From Triangularia verruculosa (Eukaryota; Ascomycota; Sordariomycetes; Sordariales; Podosporaceae): a stretch of DNA of 64,000 bases. The position numbers were made by a program, and so were the translations under genes. The DNA lies in assembly GCA_033296885.1 (NCBI GenBank), contig MU863909.1:62001-126000 (forward strand), read 5' to 3'. Positions 10,254-21,878 of this stretch are shown one piece after another. The first letter of the stretch is position 1. Each line of letters opens with the position of its first letter. The notes beneath the pieces are model-generated. The model was not told where the DNA came from. It ran no database searches and saw only the letters and a list, made by a program, of their open reading frames with translations.

Positions 10254-13200
10254 AGCCTAGCCTGCGAACACGAGCCTACAACACTCGTCACGGGTGGTCT
10301 CGACAGCGTGGTGTACAATTAGGTCCGAACAATGACTGACAAAGCTCTCGAATCCAGAAGTAGATGATATCAAACTCAAAACGGTGGTCGACATAGACAG
10401 GGGCGGCATGGAACGGCAGCTGGAAAAGCTATGGCTCAAGCCAGCAATTTGGCGTGTTTGCCCTGATGGTCAGATGTGATACCGTGAAACCTGGAAGGCT
10501 ATTACAACCAGGTGAGCTCCCACAACCTCGTCCTTCACCAATCTTCTGTTTACCTACGGTTCCAACCATTGCGGCTCTTCTATCCTGACATTGGTTAATA
10601 TAATCCAAGGAGTAGAGGTGTACCTGTGAGATCGTGCTCCAACAACACAGCCGGCAAGTGTGTCATGGATCTCGCCATTGTCTAACGGAAGCCGTATGAT
10701 ACGTCGGCAAAAACGGGCTGTTGATACGCGCCTTGTACGTGATCTGGAGTAACAATAGCACCAGACTTGCCTGACGGTTCGACGAAACTGCAGGTACCGA
10801 TCGAAAAACCTCCTTTTCAAGTGTCCTAGCTTGCCACCTAGAAAGCTCAAACACGTTGGGTACGGTCTCATATGTTATATACTTGTTAAGTATCAACTTG
10901 TGAAATAATTATTCAACTATTTTCAATCAGATACGGGGTTTAATACCTGGCAGCTCCAATCTTGGATCCACGACAGCTCAACGAGCAAACCACCAAGGCC
11001 AGGGAGTGCCGAGTGCCGACAAATGCGAAGCGGTGTCTCACAAACGCTGACTTGCGGTGCACCTGCAGATCAATCTCGTGACGTTGAGTCGATGAGACTT
11101 GCTTCGACGGGCCTTTTGTTCGTTCCTGTTCGTTTGACTAGCCTTGAACTGTTCAAGCATCTACGGTATCCCAGGAGTCCACATGTCTACCTCTGTTTCC
11201 TCGGTTCATTGATCGTCTTCATATCGCCACCAAACCCTGTGGCTCTGGCGGTTTCGAGGGGCAACAGCTGCACCTGTCATGGAGTGCCTGGTTCCCTTCG
11301 AACTGGAAAATCAGCGGCTGTTGAGCTCGTGTTGATGCTCCATCATTGAGAGAGTTAACAGTACTCCGAGTTCTTCCAGAATTGGTAGGGATGTTTGACA
11401 AACCGTGATCCATCATAGCTCAGCCGATAAATTATCGAAGAGAAGCTCAAGATATTCCTTATTGAGCAATGGTATCATATTCTTATCGCGACAAAGCTAT
11501 CGATAATTAGGTAGGCAGGTACCTACCTAATTCGATAACGAGGGTAGGGGCAAAAGGAAGAAAGGCCACCCCGCAATCGTACGGCGATCCACTGCCCCGC
11601 AAACCCACCTCAAAATCAAACACCAAAGGGCCGGCTAGGGATCCCTGCTTTGCCATTCGTTTTGTGAAGACGTCGAGTCAACGATGGCGAGGATATCGGT
11701 GGTCCCAAAGACATTGTAGGTTATGCATGAAATATCGCGGCTCGCCATGTTTGAGCGCGCACACCACTGCGCCCTGTATGCTATTTTGGTAGGATTGGCA
11801 CAGGCATACCAAAGCAGACACGGGATCAAGAGAGCTTCCAGTTCTATTGGATAGCGCCTGTCCCAAAGAGCACAGCTCTGCTGCCTTTTTTTTATGGGAG
11901 CTTCGCCAGGGAAGCTTCCTTTGAGCAACATGGGGTAGCTCGGCAGAGATCCCAGCTCCTCCTAGCTCCAGCCATCCCGGCATCCAATCATGTCGACGCA
12001 TGTGCTCTCTTCTCGAAACTCGAGCACATTTCTCGTTTCCTCGACAGGCTCCCCACCCTCTTGATCGCGCCTGGGAGACCCCGTCATCCGTTGCTCGACC
12101 GAGTCAAGTCTGTCAGCACCCCGTGTCAGTCGGATTCAACGACCATTTAACAACACAAAACACTCGTCCCACTGGTGCTTCACGTCCGATACGAAGGGCG
12201 CTTCTTGAGCCCATATCGAGTGTACTGGTCTCCAAGGAAGGTAGGTAGGCTGAGCTGAAAGAGTAGATGGGCGAAAACCACGGAGCTCAGACAGCCGGTG
12301 TCTGTTGGCCAGAAACAGGCGTGGGCGGAAGCTCGCCTCTCGCATCATCCCAGCTGCCGCTTGTTTTGGCCATCCTACCTTGGAAAGACGTTGAGGCGCC
12401 TGACACCACCTGACCGCCTCGAGAGACTAGAAAGGCCTTCTGCCAGGTTCCAGGTCGAAGAGCCTGGGCATCCCAGCCTGAATCTGCATCACGAGCATGA
12501 GTTGATGCATTTGCATGTCTTCGCACGGCGTATTGGCAGCTTTGTCTGCCATGCTGAATCCCGAAGCAAGTGTCCCTTTTCCCCTGTTGGCCCTGACGAC
12601 ATGACGCCAGCAGCTGCGGGTTCGAGCCCGTCTTCCCTTATCCATCCCACACACCTCCAGCTCCGGGATGTGCGTGGAGGCGATCCCACCCCGGCACAGT
12701 AAGCGTTGGTTTTTTCCAGACTGTGGCTGCTAGTTGGTACTTGTCGCAAGCACCAAGCTCGGGGCGCCGTTGAGGGGGTTTGCGAAGCACGGCAGTCTCT
12801 CTTTATCCAGCTTGCCGGCGTGGCCGACGACGGGTTGGACTAAACAAGTAGCAGAGGGGCGTGGACAATGAGAACTGCTTCCGGAGCGGGAGACCCCAGA
12901 GCTACCTGGGCGCATGGCCATTGAGCAATCAAGGTTTGCTTGGCTCTCATTGCTTGATGTCGAGGGTGGTCCCCGCTTCAATCCCCGCCCTCTCCCTTCG
13001 AGCTGTTCCATCCATTGTCTTTGCTCCTACCTCAGGCCCCAGGGGAATTGCCACCACCGCCCGCCCATTCTTCGAAACACCTCTTGTTACACCTGCAAGA
13101 AGGAGCTTGGAGCTCTCTCTCCTCCAAAGCGCAAACCAAAAACAATTCATTTTCCAGCTCAGAGTCGACAGGCTCAAATGTGACAGCTTCGCACTTACAT

Positions 13201-13376
13201 TTCCACAACCTTTCAATTGAACCACAGCGACACGCATTGCTTGGCCAAGCTCTTATCAGCAGCACAATTGCCCATAGTATAGTCGCTATCGCTATCATCG
13301 CCTATCGACTCGACCTCCCGATAAAACCTCCCCGCCAGAGCACGTCGACATCGCATGGTGGGGTCAGCATCTCAAG
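10254..13376. other. Long divergent intergenic region
   Basis: About 3.1 kb lies between two divergent starts. Open frames are short and overlap on several strands without domain signatures. The part from 12860 to 13376 is probably promoter and leader of the zinc-finger gene. An inverted repeat at 11498-11537 lies in an AT-richer patch. No tRNA or transposon could be supported. Confidence 0.45.
11498..11537. repeat. Near-perfect inverted repeat with TAGGTAGG arms
   Basis: The left arm (11498-11515) and right arm (11522-11537) are reverse complements apart from a 2-base insertion in the left arm. A 6-base spacer separates them. The inner part consists of TAGG/CCTA steps. The arms could form a hairpin or a palindromic protein-binding site. 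No flanking element was found. Confidence 0.7.
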
Positions 13377-14845
13377 ATGCCTCCAAGGTCTTCTCTCACG
13401 TCGTCCTTTTCCATTACCGACGCCAACAATGAGGTTGTCTGCCCACTTCACAACCAGGATGGATCCAGTTGCCGGAAGCGCTGCATTGGCGTAAGTCTTA
13501 TCCGTCTGGTCTCGACATCACTGCCCGCGCTGACAAGGCTCCCGGCTGCAGGAGAAGAGGTACCGTTCAATGCAAGAGCATATTCGAAGAGCGCATCCAG
13601 AGCACTACATTGCCAAACTGCCTGCTACCGAGGAGAGCTTCCTGCTCATGATCAACACCCCGCCGCGCCCGACAACTCAGCCAACCTCTGCTCCGGTCCA
13701 TATGAACCAGAACAAAGGAGTTGCGCATGGCTACCGTCGAGATGGATCCAGTGCGCCCGGCACCCCGCGACACCCTGACGAGTACCAGGGCGGAACCGCC
13801 ATGTATCCTGCTGCAGCCGCCCTAGCGCAGCTGCACAGCTACAAAAGTGACCATGGATGGGAGTCTGAAGGAGTGAGTGAGAATCATCGCTCAATTGCGT
13901 GCGCAGATACTGACTGGAACTTGTGCCACACAGGACTGGCATTCCGACCACGAAGGCGGCAGGCCGAGAACCTCGGTCGAACTGCCACCGATACACCTAA
14001 ACAATGCCGATGTGACGAGCATGCCGTATTCTGGCCTTGACCCTAACAGGCGCCGTGAGGCTCTTCCTTCAATTATAGCGAACTCCCCCCCGGGCCGTTC
14101 ATCCACCCTCCCGCCGCTGCATCGACCCTTGGATCCCAATCGTCCACACAAGCAGTCCATATCAAAGCGGAGTCACCACCGAAGAAAGTCCAAGGGTGCC
14201 GCTGCCGAATGGCTCCGTCGGATTCAGAACGACGTTAACCCCGATCTTCTCAAACCGGGCGGTGTCGACAGGAAAGCCCTTTCAGTCGAGCCAACGACCG
14301 ACTTTGGCAAGCGCTGGGAGGACCTTATCGATGCGGCCGCCTCGGCAACGGAAGACATTGATGAGGACAGAACTCCAGTGAGTCTGAAATTCCCTTCCAT
14401 GTTCGACCCACGCCTGACGACGCAGGTGCCGCAATCCCCCGTATCTATCCCCCGTGCATCACTGCCGCCGCCTCCCCACAATGCCTTCACGAGTTATCAA
14501 GCTTCTCCTCTACAACAAGCCCTCACACCCCCATCATATAACGCCGAAGTCCCCGATCCGTTCCCCTCGGTCGAGAGCGGCGAAAGCGGAGAAAACTTTC
14601 ACATCGAGTCCCGGGGCCTGTCAGATTCGTCTCCTAGCTTCTCGTCTCAGAACACGCAGATCTACTGCGCTGCCTGCCAGGGCGTCTCGTTACTCCGAGA
14701 GTCGTATGCTTGCACTGAGTGCATCTGCGGCCTCTGCCAGGCATGTGTCGATGTCTTGATGGGCGAGCAGGGCGCTCGCAGGAAATGCCCGCGATGCGCC
14801 ACTATAGGAGGCCGCTTTAAACCGTTCCAACTCGACATCCGGTAA
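13377..14845 (+). CDS. Fungal protein with N-terminal zinc-finger-like and C-terminal RING-like cysteine motifs
   Basis: Three exons (13377-13490, 13552-13872, 13934-14845) encode 448 residues. The N terminus has Cys22, Cys32, Cys36, His48 and His53 in a C2H2-like arrangement, interrupted by the first intron after Gly38. The middle is long, basic and Ser/Pro-rich, with an RRKSKG-type basic patch that could be a nuclear signal. The last 60 residues hold paired cysteines (CAAC, CTEC, CGLCQAC, CPRC), which look like a treble-clef or RING-like zinc domain. I do not recognise a characterised homologue. Nucleic-acid binding, or a ubiquitin-ligase role for the C terminus, are guesses from motif type only. 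All splice junctions are in phase 0 with consensus sites, which supports the model. Confidence 0.8.
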
Positions 14846-15882
14846 ATCATTTTGGCCGGCCAGCGACGCCGCGGTCACTGTTTTCTCTTTTGTGTTTTCT
14901 ACTAATTGTCATACGGATTCGGCGTCAACATCGGGCGGTATCTTAGTTCTGTACGGCGTTCACTTTCCAGCGCCATCAGCATCTGCGGGATACAGCAGCA
15001 CCATTTTTACGACACGTCATGTAATACCCATCAGCAGAAGATGGGTCTTTGGTTGAGGAAGACGAACCTCGACATGTATGGATACTTGCACAAGAGCAAC
15101 TGATGGCACTCTTGACGACTACACGAACCACCCAACGAGCCCGATGGGCATTTCGCTTCAATCCGATCACTCAAGGATATATACCCTTTCCATACAACCT
15201 TGATCACCGTTAGGGATGATCTACCCACCCACACAGCATGGATCGACGGAAGGTTCTATTGGCGTAGCTGGTTTGATTATGTCTGGGAAAGACCAAAACG
15301 GCGTTTTGCTTTTTTTTTTTGCCTTATTTTCTACTTCATGATGTTACTCGATGCTTGCTTTTTGACTGCTTTTCGTCTTGAATTACTTCTTCTACGCCTC
15401 ATCGAGGCTAGCCGGCGTTGTTCGGGTTGCACAGAATTTGATTTTTGGTCTTTGGCCTGGCTCAGCACATGAGCTAGCCAGCGCCTTTTCTTTTGGGAGA
15501 TCTCGTAGGTGATTTCGTCATGACATTGTTTTAGCGATGATATTTGTGGATCTTTTGTGGTTAGGACTGCCCATCGGCCTGAGTTGGATTTGACTAGAAG
15601 AGATTCGATGTAAACTTTATCGCAGCGGATCGGTATCATGTCGTTGCAGGTCTCTTCCACACCTCGGACCTCACCATCACTTTCCCTCGACCACTTTTCA
15701 ATTTCCGTAGGGGAGGTAGTAAGACAGTTCTAGATAGGATCTAGCGTGACTGAATTCCTGATTCTTCCTGGTTATAAACCTGCTTGTCCAACGTGCTCTG
15801 ATCATTTGACCTTCATGCCGTGCATGTCGATCTAGCAATAGCTGCCTTCAACTCGCCCCGACTATCTCCTTGATCAAGCTGC
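14846..15882. other. Convergent 3' intergenic region
   Basis: About 1 kb separates two stop codons. It has T-rich runs (for example near 15310) and only short open frames, so no gene is called. Confidence 0.5.
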
Positions 15883-16980
15883 TTAGTTACCGAGTTGAAC
15901 AGCTCTCTGGACCATCCACTCTCCAGCCGTGAGAACTTGTTTCTTGTCATTGTTGTCCCTGCCGCCCGTTTCTCCTAGGAGTGCTGGTACAAATTTCCCA
16001 GCCACCTTCACTTGTGTCTCACCTGCGTGCTCGAACTTGTCAACCGCCTTCATCAAAACGTTATTGTTCGGCCTGATGGAGTAGACAACACTGTACCGAT
16101 CAGCTGTCTTCCTTGATCCGTGAGCTGTCGGAAGGGGAACGACGCGGTGTTTGGCTGATTTCAGGTGGCCGTTGGTGAAGATTTTCATGGCGTCCCCCAG
16201 GTTGACGATTGCGTGCCCTGGGAGGGGCTTGACCCATTCCCACTGACCGGTGGCCGTGGCCGACTCGATTTGGAGACCGGCCTGCCAGTTGAAGAGGATG
16301 GTCACGGTGCCGAAGTCGGTGTGGCTTGGGAGGCCGATGCTCTGTTTGTCGCTGCTGCTGCTGCTGCCGCCGCCGTGGATTGTTGTGTGTGTCAGGCGGA
16401 TGTGATCGCCTGAGCTCTGGTTGAAGTTGTTGAGGTTGACGAGGGCAGTGTTTGATGACAGGCCTAGTTCTCGAGCTAGGATGATGAGAAGTTCCGTTGC
16501 GAGGGCGTGGCAATTAGCCGTGAACGATTTCAGCAAGGGTAGATGCGGTTGGATCTCAAGGGGGTATTTCTTGGTGAGCACATCGGAGCCAGGGGGCGAG
16601 AGGAAGAGATCGTCTTTGCCAATGTTGAAGAACTCGGTGCTGTCTGGGTGGTGGGTGGGGTCGGTGGCTTTGACTGTGCCGGCTGGTTTGTAGCCAAATA
16701 GTGACACTCCCTTTTGAAGGGCGAATTGCTGTTTTGTCTCGAGAGGCAAGGCGAAAAGAGACCGAGCTAGCGTGTAGAGTTGTGAGGATTGAGAGAGGAG
16801 ACTTGCGCCTGTTGAGGAGGAGCTAAGATCGAGGTGGAAGAAGCCTTGGTTTTGGCAGGCCGAGAGAAGGTTTGATGACTCGATAACATCGTTTGCGAGT
16901 AGTTTCGTGTAAGATATGACAGTTAAGGGTGCTAAGGGAAGGTTTGGCGGGAATGTAGGGGTTGGTGATGAATCGGGCAT
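15883..16980 (-). CDS. 2-oxoglutarate/Fe(II)-dependent dioxygenase (isopenicillin N synthase-like)
   Basis: A single exon encodes 365 residues, the usual length for the family. An N-terminal DIOX_N-type region (about 20-135) precedes the catalytic double-stranded beta-helix. Iron ligands are His220 and Asp222 in the SHTDFG motif and His278 in KHRVV. Arg295 and Ser297 (RYS) should bind the 2-oxoglutarate carboxylate. This family oxidises small molecules such as gibberellin, flavonoid or thymine-like compounds, and the substrate cannot be told from sequence. A GGGSSSSS insert lies just before the HxD motif and is encoded by a trinucleotide repeat. The gene has no introns, unlike most neighbours, and no other biosynthetic genes are adjacent, so it is probably a stand-alone accessory enzyme. 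Confidence 0.9.
   Translation of the reverse strand: MPDSSPTPTFPPNLPLAPLTVISYTKLLANDVIESSNLLSACQNQGFFHLDLSSSSTGASLLSQSSQLYTLARSLFALPLETKQQFALQKGVSLFGYKPAGTVKATDPTHHPDSTEFFNIGKDDLFLSPPGSDVLTKKYPLEIQPHLPLLKSFTANCHALATELLIILARELGLSSNTALVNLNNFNQSSGDHIRLTHTTIHGGGSSSSSDKQSIGLPSHTDFGTVTILFNWQAGLQIESATATGQWEWVKPLPGHAIVNLGDAMKIFTNGHLKSAKHRVVPLPTAHGSRKTADRYSVVYSIRPNNNVLMKAVDKFEHAGETQVKVAGKFVPALLGETGGRDNNDKKQVLTAGEWMVQRAVQLGN
16351..16375. repeat. CTG/CCG trinucleotide repeat inside the dioxygenase gene
   Basis: CTG units followed by CCG units read on the minus strand as a Gly-rich then Ser-rich run. The encoded insert sits about ten residues upstream of the iron-binding HxD motif. Confidence 0.7.
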
Positions 16981-19124
16981 GTTTATGATGTCGAGGGATG
17001 GATGATGGTCGCGTATAGTTGAAGATGTTGAAGATAGAAGTGACGGATCGGGATAGTTATGGCAGCGCTAGCTTGGATCAAAGAACCTGAGCGCAACCCA
17101 GCGTAGGCAGCATTGAAGGCGGGGTCGTCTCGAAACAATTTTCGAAATGGGAAACCAGTGGACTTTCTGAAGGACATCTAATTCTAATGTCATCGTGCAA
17201 TCAACGCCAACATGCTGAAGACAAGAAGTCTCAGTGCGATGCTTGCATTCAGCTTTTTGGCTACGAGATCAACATTCTTACCAACATCTCAGGCTCTACA
17301 CCATTGCCCGGCAAAGTATTATGATATTCCGCAAATGCCAGAAAACTGGTTTTTCCAGAATACGATTCTGTCTCACTATAACTCAGGTCGCTTTCTTTTG
17401 CTATTTCTTCGTTTCCAAACAGGAAGGTGAGGAAACGACTTACACTGGCTCGTTGCCCTGGTGACGTGCCAAGCTACTGTAGCCCCCTGGCCCCTTTTTC
17501 AGCTCGCCCTGTATGTTCTTGGCGACGTCTGCTGGTGTGGATCTCCTGACATGGGTGCCAGCCTCAACTTCAGCTGTTCTTGGCAGGATAGCCTGGCTCC
17601 ATTGTGCCCAACGGGCCTGGCGTTTTTCGATTTACATGATATTTCGAAACTTGAAAGACAGTTCCTTCAGATGAGAATATACAACTTTTCGGAACAGGCA
17701 AGGTGGACCCTAACCGCGGTTGCCGCATCATTCGCCCTGGCCGACACCGGCATGGTTGTTAAGAAGGTAGGGGAATTGCCGAGGGAAAATGCTGGATGTT
17801 GCCGTCAATATGGATGAATTGCCAAGCAATTTACCAGTCTTTTGGCGAAGGCTAAGGTCTTGGGCAAAGCTTCGACTGCATGTAATCTATCCGTTGGCAC
17901 CCTGTGCGTTATTCTTGTCAGTTCTCGGGCCGCTACCCCCTTCCCGTGCGATGATCAACTCCATTCCTAACCACCACCAACCATCCCAGCGCCTGATCAT
18001 GAAGCCAGAGCCTGGTTTTACAGCTCCATAGCTTGGGTAACATTGTGTAGGTGTACGTTGGGCATTTAGCCGGGTGAATGGGTGGTGGCCATCGAATGCA
18101 AGGAACGCCCCACCTGAGCTGGTAAGTGTGTGAGCTGATGGATTGTATGTCGCAATGGATCGCGTCTAGAATAACGGGAGGAAGAGCTTCGTCAGCTCAT
18201 TCGGTGGGAGGGTTGCTAGAGTTGCGGTGTATGAGGGGCACTTTATGACTTCCCCGGCGCTAGGTTTTGTTGAATGCCGGTACCCGAGAGACAGTCTTGC
18301 TTCCATTACAAAACCAGCAGACCTTGTCTAACCGTTTGTTCCATGGCCCGGCACTTCGTTTGTCGTCTGATATATGTAAAAGTTCCGGCATTGCTTATCT
18401 TTGGGCCAGGCTTGTTCATCTTGGAATTGTTGCTACCTGAGCCTTACCGTTCACAGGAACCCCGTGTCGCATCGCCGTCCTCCCTGACAGAGCGGTCATC
18501 GGTCGATTCGCGTTTCAGCCGGTCCTTGGAGTGGTCTCTGGAAGCGCATTTGAGAAAATATCTCAAAGGGTCAGCCCTGTGAATGCAAGTATCCGTCCAC
18601 AAACCAGAGTTACCAAGTCAGCTTCCCTAGGAATCACCACAAGGGCCCTCCTCGTCCGTTACACTCGTTCGTATCTGTCCGAGAACTCGATTCACAAAGC
18701 CTGCAACAAACGGTATCAGTGTATCGATAGAGAGATTTTTCATCCGAACTGGGCGGCAAGAATCAAGAGAAAGGTGGCTGGGTCAGTGCTTTCCATCAAC
18801 TCAAATCAAGAAAGACAGACCTGATCCACCAGACACTTGCCAACACAATCAATTTCCTTGTTGGGCAGGTACAGAGGATTTTGCTTTTGGGATTCCTCTA
18901 CCGCCCTTTCTTCTTGTTGCCAACGCCTAGAGAGAATCTCGGCGCGTATAGAGAACCAGGACCTTTCCGCCGAGACACCGCCCTTTGATCATCACCACCT
19001 CTCCAAACTCGATATTTCCAGCTCACCTGCCTGGAGGCTCGCCGGCCTCCAGCATTCTGCCAGCCCCGAAACTTAGCAGTATTCTCATCGGTATCTGACA
19101 CAGCTCTATTCGCGCGGAACAAAA
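16981..19124. other. Divergent intergenic region
   Basis: About 2.1 kb of shared upstream sequence. Short plus-strand open frames occur at 17212-17817 and 18274-18824 but show no domain or consistent splicing. The last 250 bases are probably the leader of the membrane-protein gene. Confidence 0.45.
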
Positions 19125-20180
19125 ATGGCCACCGGCATCTTTTTCGTTTCTTGGGAGTTGTGGCAGCAGATGACTTTTGTAAGTTGAAGTTTACCATTCC
19201 CACATATCTACCATCGAAGACACAACGGTGTACTGACTTGGCCCGTGTCAAAGATCCTAGCTATGGGGATCGTGGTGGTCTTTTGTGCAGGGCTCATCAA
19301 GTTATGGTGGAACAATCGTCTGGTGAAGAAACAAGAATTGCTTGACGAAGAGAAGAGGCTGCGGGTGGAGGAGATGCGCAGGTCGGGTCTTAGCGTGAAG
19401 CGAACGAATGACATACCCTTTGGAGTCCGAGCGATACAGGGCGGCGTCGAGGTTGATGGGATATGGATATCGAGGCCCGCATCTCAGAATGATCCAGCTG
19501 CTGCGAAACTTGAATCGTCTAGTTCGACGGATACCAGCCATTCCTCTGCTCCGCCGCCAGTTTCGCAATCTTCTTTGGAGAGCCAACGACCGCTTCTCCG
19601 AACCCTAGGTGGCCTAAATGAAGACACTCCTCGGAATTTAGAAGGCCATGGCTCTTCAAGACGACCCCACGAAACTTATTTTCCCACGTCAAGTCGACAA
19701 GGTCTGCGTCAACCTAGCCAGCCTAGTCAGCAAAGCTCAGCGTCGTCGTTGGAAGAGTCCGCTGGCTTCTCAACAAGAAGTGGGAGTGGAAAGAGCAATG
19801 CATCGTCGCAAAACCCGAGGTTCTATGCGCCAAAACCACTCCGCGAAGGTCAACATCAATACCATAAGGTAAATAATGCGCGAGTTGAGCAGGATGCATC
19901 GCCAGATCCTTTCCAGACGCCGGCTCGTACGCCCAGCGGGTTCTCAGTGCGGCTAACAAGTGGAACACAAACACCCTTGCTATCGATGAACAGTATACCG
20001 GTTCCAGAGCCGACATTTGGCCCAGGGGACTTACATTTTAATCGTTCCTCGCGCAAGATAAATGAGGGGTTTGAGATTTTGCCTGCTGGAACCTTTGGAG
20101 CTTCGTTGAAACCCCACGGCTCCGAAGACTCAAATCAAGGAAGACGAGTATCCCAGTCATTGAAGAAGCTGAGAAACTAG
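19125..20180 (+). CDS. Small N-terminally anchored membrane protein with disordered Ser-rich tail
   Basis: Two exons (19125-19178, 19254-20180) encode 326 residues. Residues 16-38 form one hydrophobic transmembrane segment split by the intron after Phe18, followed by KLWWNNR and a charged helix rich in Glu, Lys and Arg (42-64). The remaining ~260 residues are low complexity, rich in Ser, Pro and Gln, with no catalytic motif. The intron ends in AAG rather than the usual YAG, but this is the acceptor that keeps the frame and the hydrophobic segment. The protein resembles conserved ascomycete hypothetical proteins of the same layout. Function is unknown. Topology suggests a short lumenal or extracellular N terminus and a cytosolic tail. 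Confidence 0.75.
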
Positions 20181-20761
20181 GTCGACAAGTAGGTAGATGG
20201 ATATGCACTTAGAGTCGGGTTTATTTGTTGTCGGCTGTTATGGAACTTGGGTATGGCGTGAAGCTGGGGTTAGCTTTTTTGGTGTCAAGTGTTGGAGAAG
20301 GATGGTATCGGTTTAGTGAGGCCCCGTGTTTTGGAAACCCTCGTATGCTTTTCTTGATGGGAAGTGGCTTGGTATATCATGTTGGCTAGTTTGAGCTGTG
20401 GATGGTAAAAGATATCAAGCATTTCGGGTCCCGCAGTTGAGTTTGCCGAATGCTCATGGCCTTGGGTGAAGAATCCCAATTGCACATGAAAACTTCGGAA
20501 ATAGGCACGCCCCACATTTTCAGGCACACACAGTGGGACTGGTCTTGGCATATCGATTTCCTCCGTTGGCGCAAGTGGTCACGGGATTCCGTGTCATTGT
20601 TGCCCGAAAGCTTAACGCGCCCCGCGCCCACTGAATTTATTCGAGTCAACATCGTCCCAAGACACGCGTCCACTTGCCATCCTCATCCCACATTTCATCG
20701 CGTCCCGTATCACAACCTTGTGCCAGACAGAGATCAGTACTTGCATCTGCACACAGTCAAC
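20181..20761. other. Intergenic region upstream of RAD51
   Basis: This tandem spacer carries the promoter and leader of RAD51. There is no ATG in the 250 bases before the RAD51 start, so the leader is free of upstream reading frames. An ACGCGT site lies 93 bases upstream of the ATG. Confidence 0.5.
20664..20669. promoter_or_regulatory. Possible MCB element (ACGCGT) in the RAD51 promoter
   Basis: The palindrome ACGCGT matches the MBF-binding MCB box that drives G1/S transcription of DNA-replication and repair genes, including RAD51, in yeasts. A related GC-rich ACGCGC stretch lies about 50 bases further upstream. The hexamer also occurs elsewhere in the window, so the assignment rests on position. 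Confidence 0.4.
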
Positions 20762-21878
20762 ATGTCTGCCCACGAGGAATACGATGAATCAGCCATGGAG
20801 GATGGTGGAATGCCAAACCCAGGCGCACCCACACCTCTCACGGCTTTGGAGGTACGTTTTGGCCATCTTTCCAACCAAATATTTATTTACGACGGGCATT
20901 AACTCACAGCTTCTCCAGGGTGTTGCAGGCCTTACAAAGCGCGACATTCAGATGATTATTGAAGGAGGGTACAACACCGTCGAGTCCGTCGCTTACACGC
21001 CCAGGAGGATGCTCGAACAGATCAAGGGCATTTCGGAACAAAAAGCCCAAAAGATCCTTACTGAGGCCTCAAAACTTGTGCCCATGGGCTTTACAACTGC
21101 CACTGAGATGCACCAGCGCCGTAGCGAGCTCATCTCAATTACAACTGGCTCCAAAAACTTGGACACACTGCTGGCTGGCGGTATTGAAACCGGGAGCGTT
21201 ACCGAGATTTTCGGCGAGTTCCGTACTGGAAAGTCACAAATCTGCCATACCTTGGCCGTGACGTGTCAGTTACCTTTTGATATGGGCGGCGGTGAGGGGA
21301 AGTGCATGTATATCGACACCGAAGGCACCTTCCGTCCCGTCCGTCTCCTTGCTGTGGCCAATCGATACGGTCTTTCCGGGGAAGAGGTCCTTGATAATGT
21401 TGCCTATGCGAGAGCATACAACTCGGACCACCAGCTGCAGTTACTGAACCAAGCCGCTGCCATGATGTGCGAGACACGCTTTAGTCTGCTGATTGTCGAC
21501 TCAGCAACCTCGCTCTACCGAACTGACTTCTTGGGTCGTGGTGAACTCAGCTCTCGCCAGACCCATCTCGCCAAGTTCATGCGCGCTCTTCAACGACTTG
21601 CTGACGAGTTTGGAATCGCAGTTGTCATCACGAACCAGGTGGTAGCGCAAGTCGATGGCGGCCCATCGGCCATGTTCAACCCTGACCCCAAGAAGCCGAT
21701 TGGCGGCAACATCATCGCACACGCCAGCACAACACGTATCAGCTTGAAGAAGGGAAGGGCTGAGACAAGAATAGCCAAAATCTACGACAGTCCCTGTCTG
21801 CCAGAGAGCGATTGCCTCTTCGCCATTGGCGAGGATGGTATCGGAGATCCGGCCCCGAAGGACATGGAGAAGAACTAA
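20762..21878 (+). CDS. RAD51: DNA recombinase Rad51
   Basis: Two exons (20762-20851, 20919-21878) encode 349 residues. An acidic N terminus is followed by the helix-hairpin-helix N domain (about 30-90), ending in [12 protein letters not shown]. The RecA-type ATPase core has Walker A GEFRTGKS at 129-136 and Walker B LLIVD at 220-224. The L2/C-terminal region includes [11 protein letters not shown] and YDSPCLPE. Rad51 forms nucleoprotein filaments on single-stranded DNA and catalyses strand exchange in homologous recombination. Conservation with human and yeast Rad51 is very high, so this is Rad51 and not Dmc1. It is the counterpart of Neurospora mei-3. Two AG acceptors are possible. The one ending at 20918 is preferred, because a branch-like TTAACT would be too close to the other one ending at 20908. 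Confidence 0.98.

Noticed and set aside
12610..12640. T-loop-like sequence (GGGTTCGAGCCC) suggesting a tRNA
   Set aside because: No matching acceptor stem, D-arm or anticodon arm could be found at the required distances on either strand.
17212..17430. Plus-strand frame with a hydrophobic N terminus, possibly a small secreted protein
   Set aside because: Short, few cysteines, no clear splicing to the next frame, and no support beyond one hydrophobic stretch.
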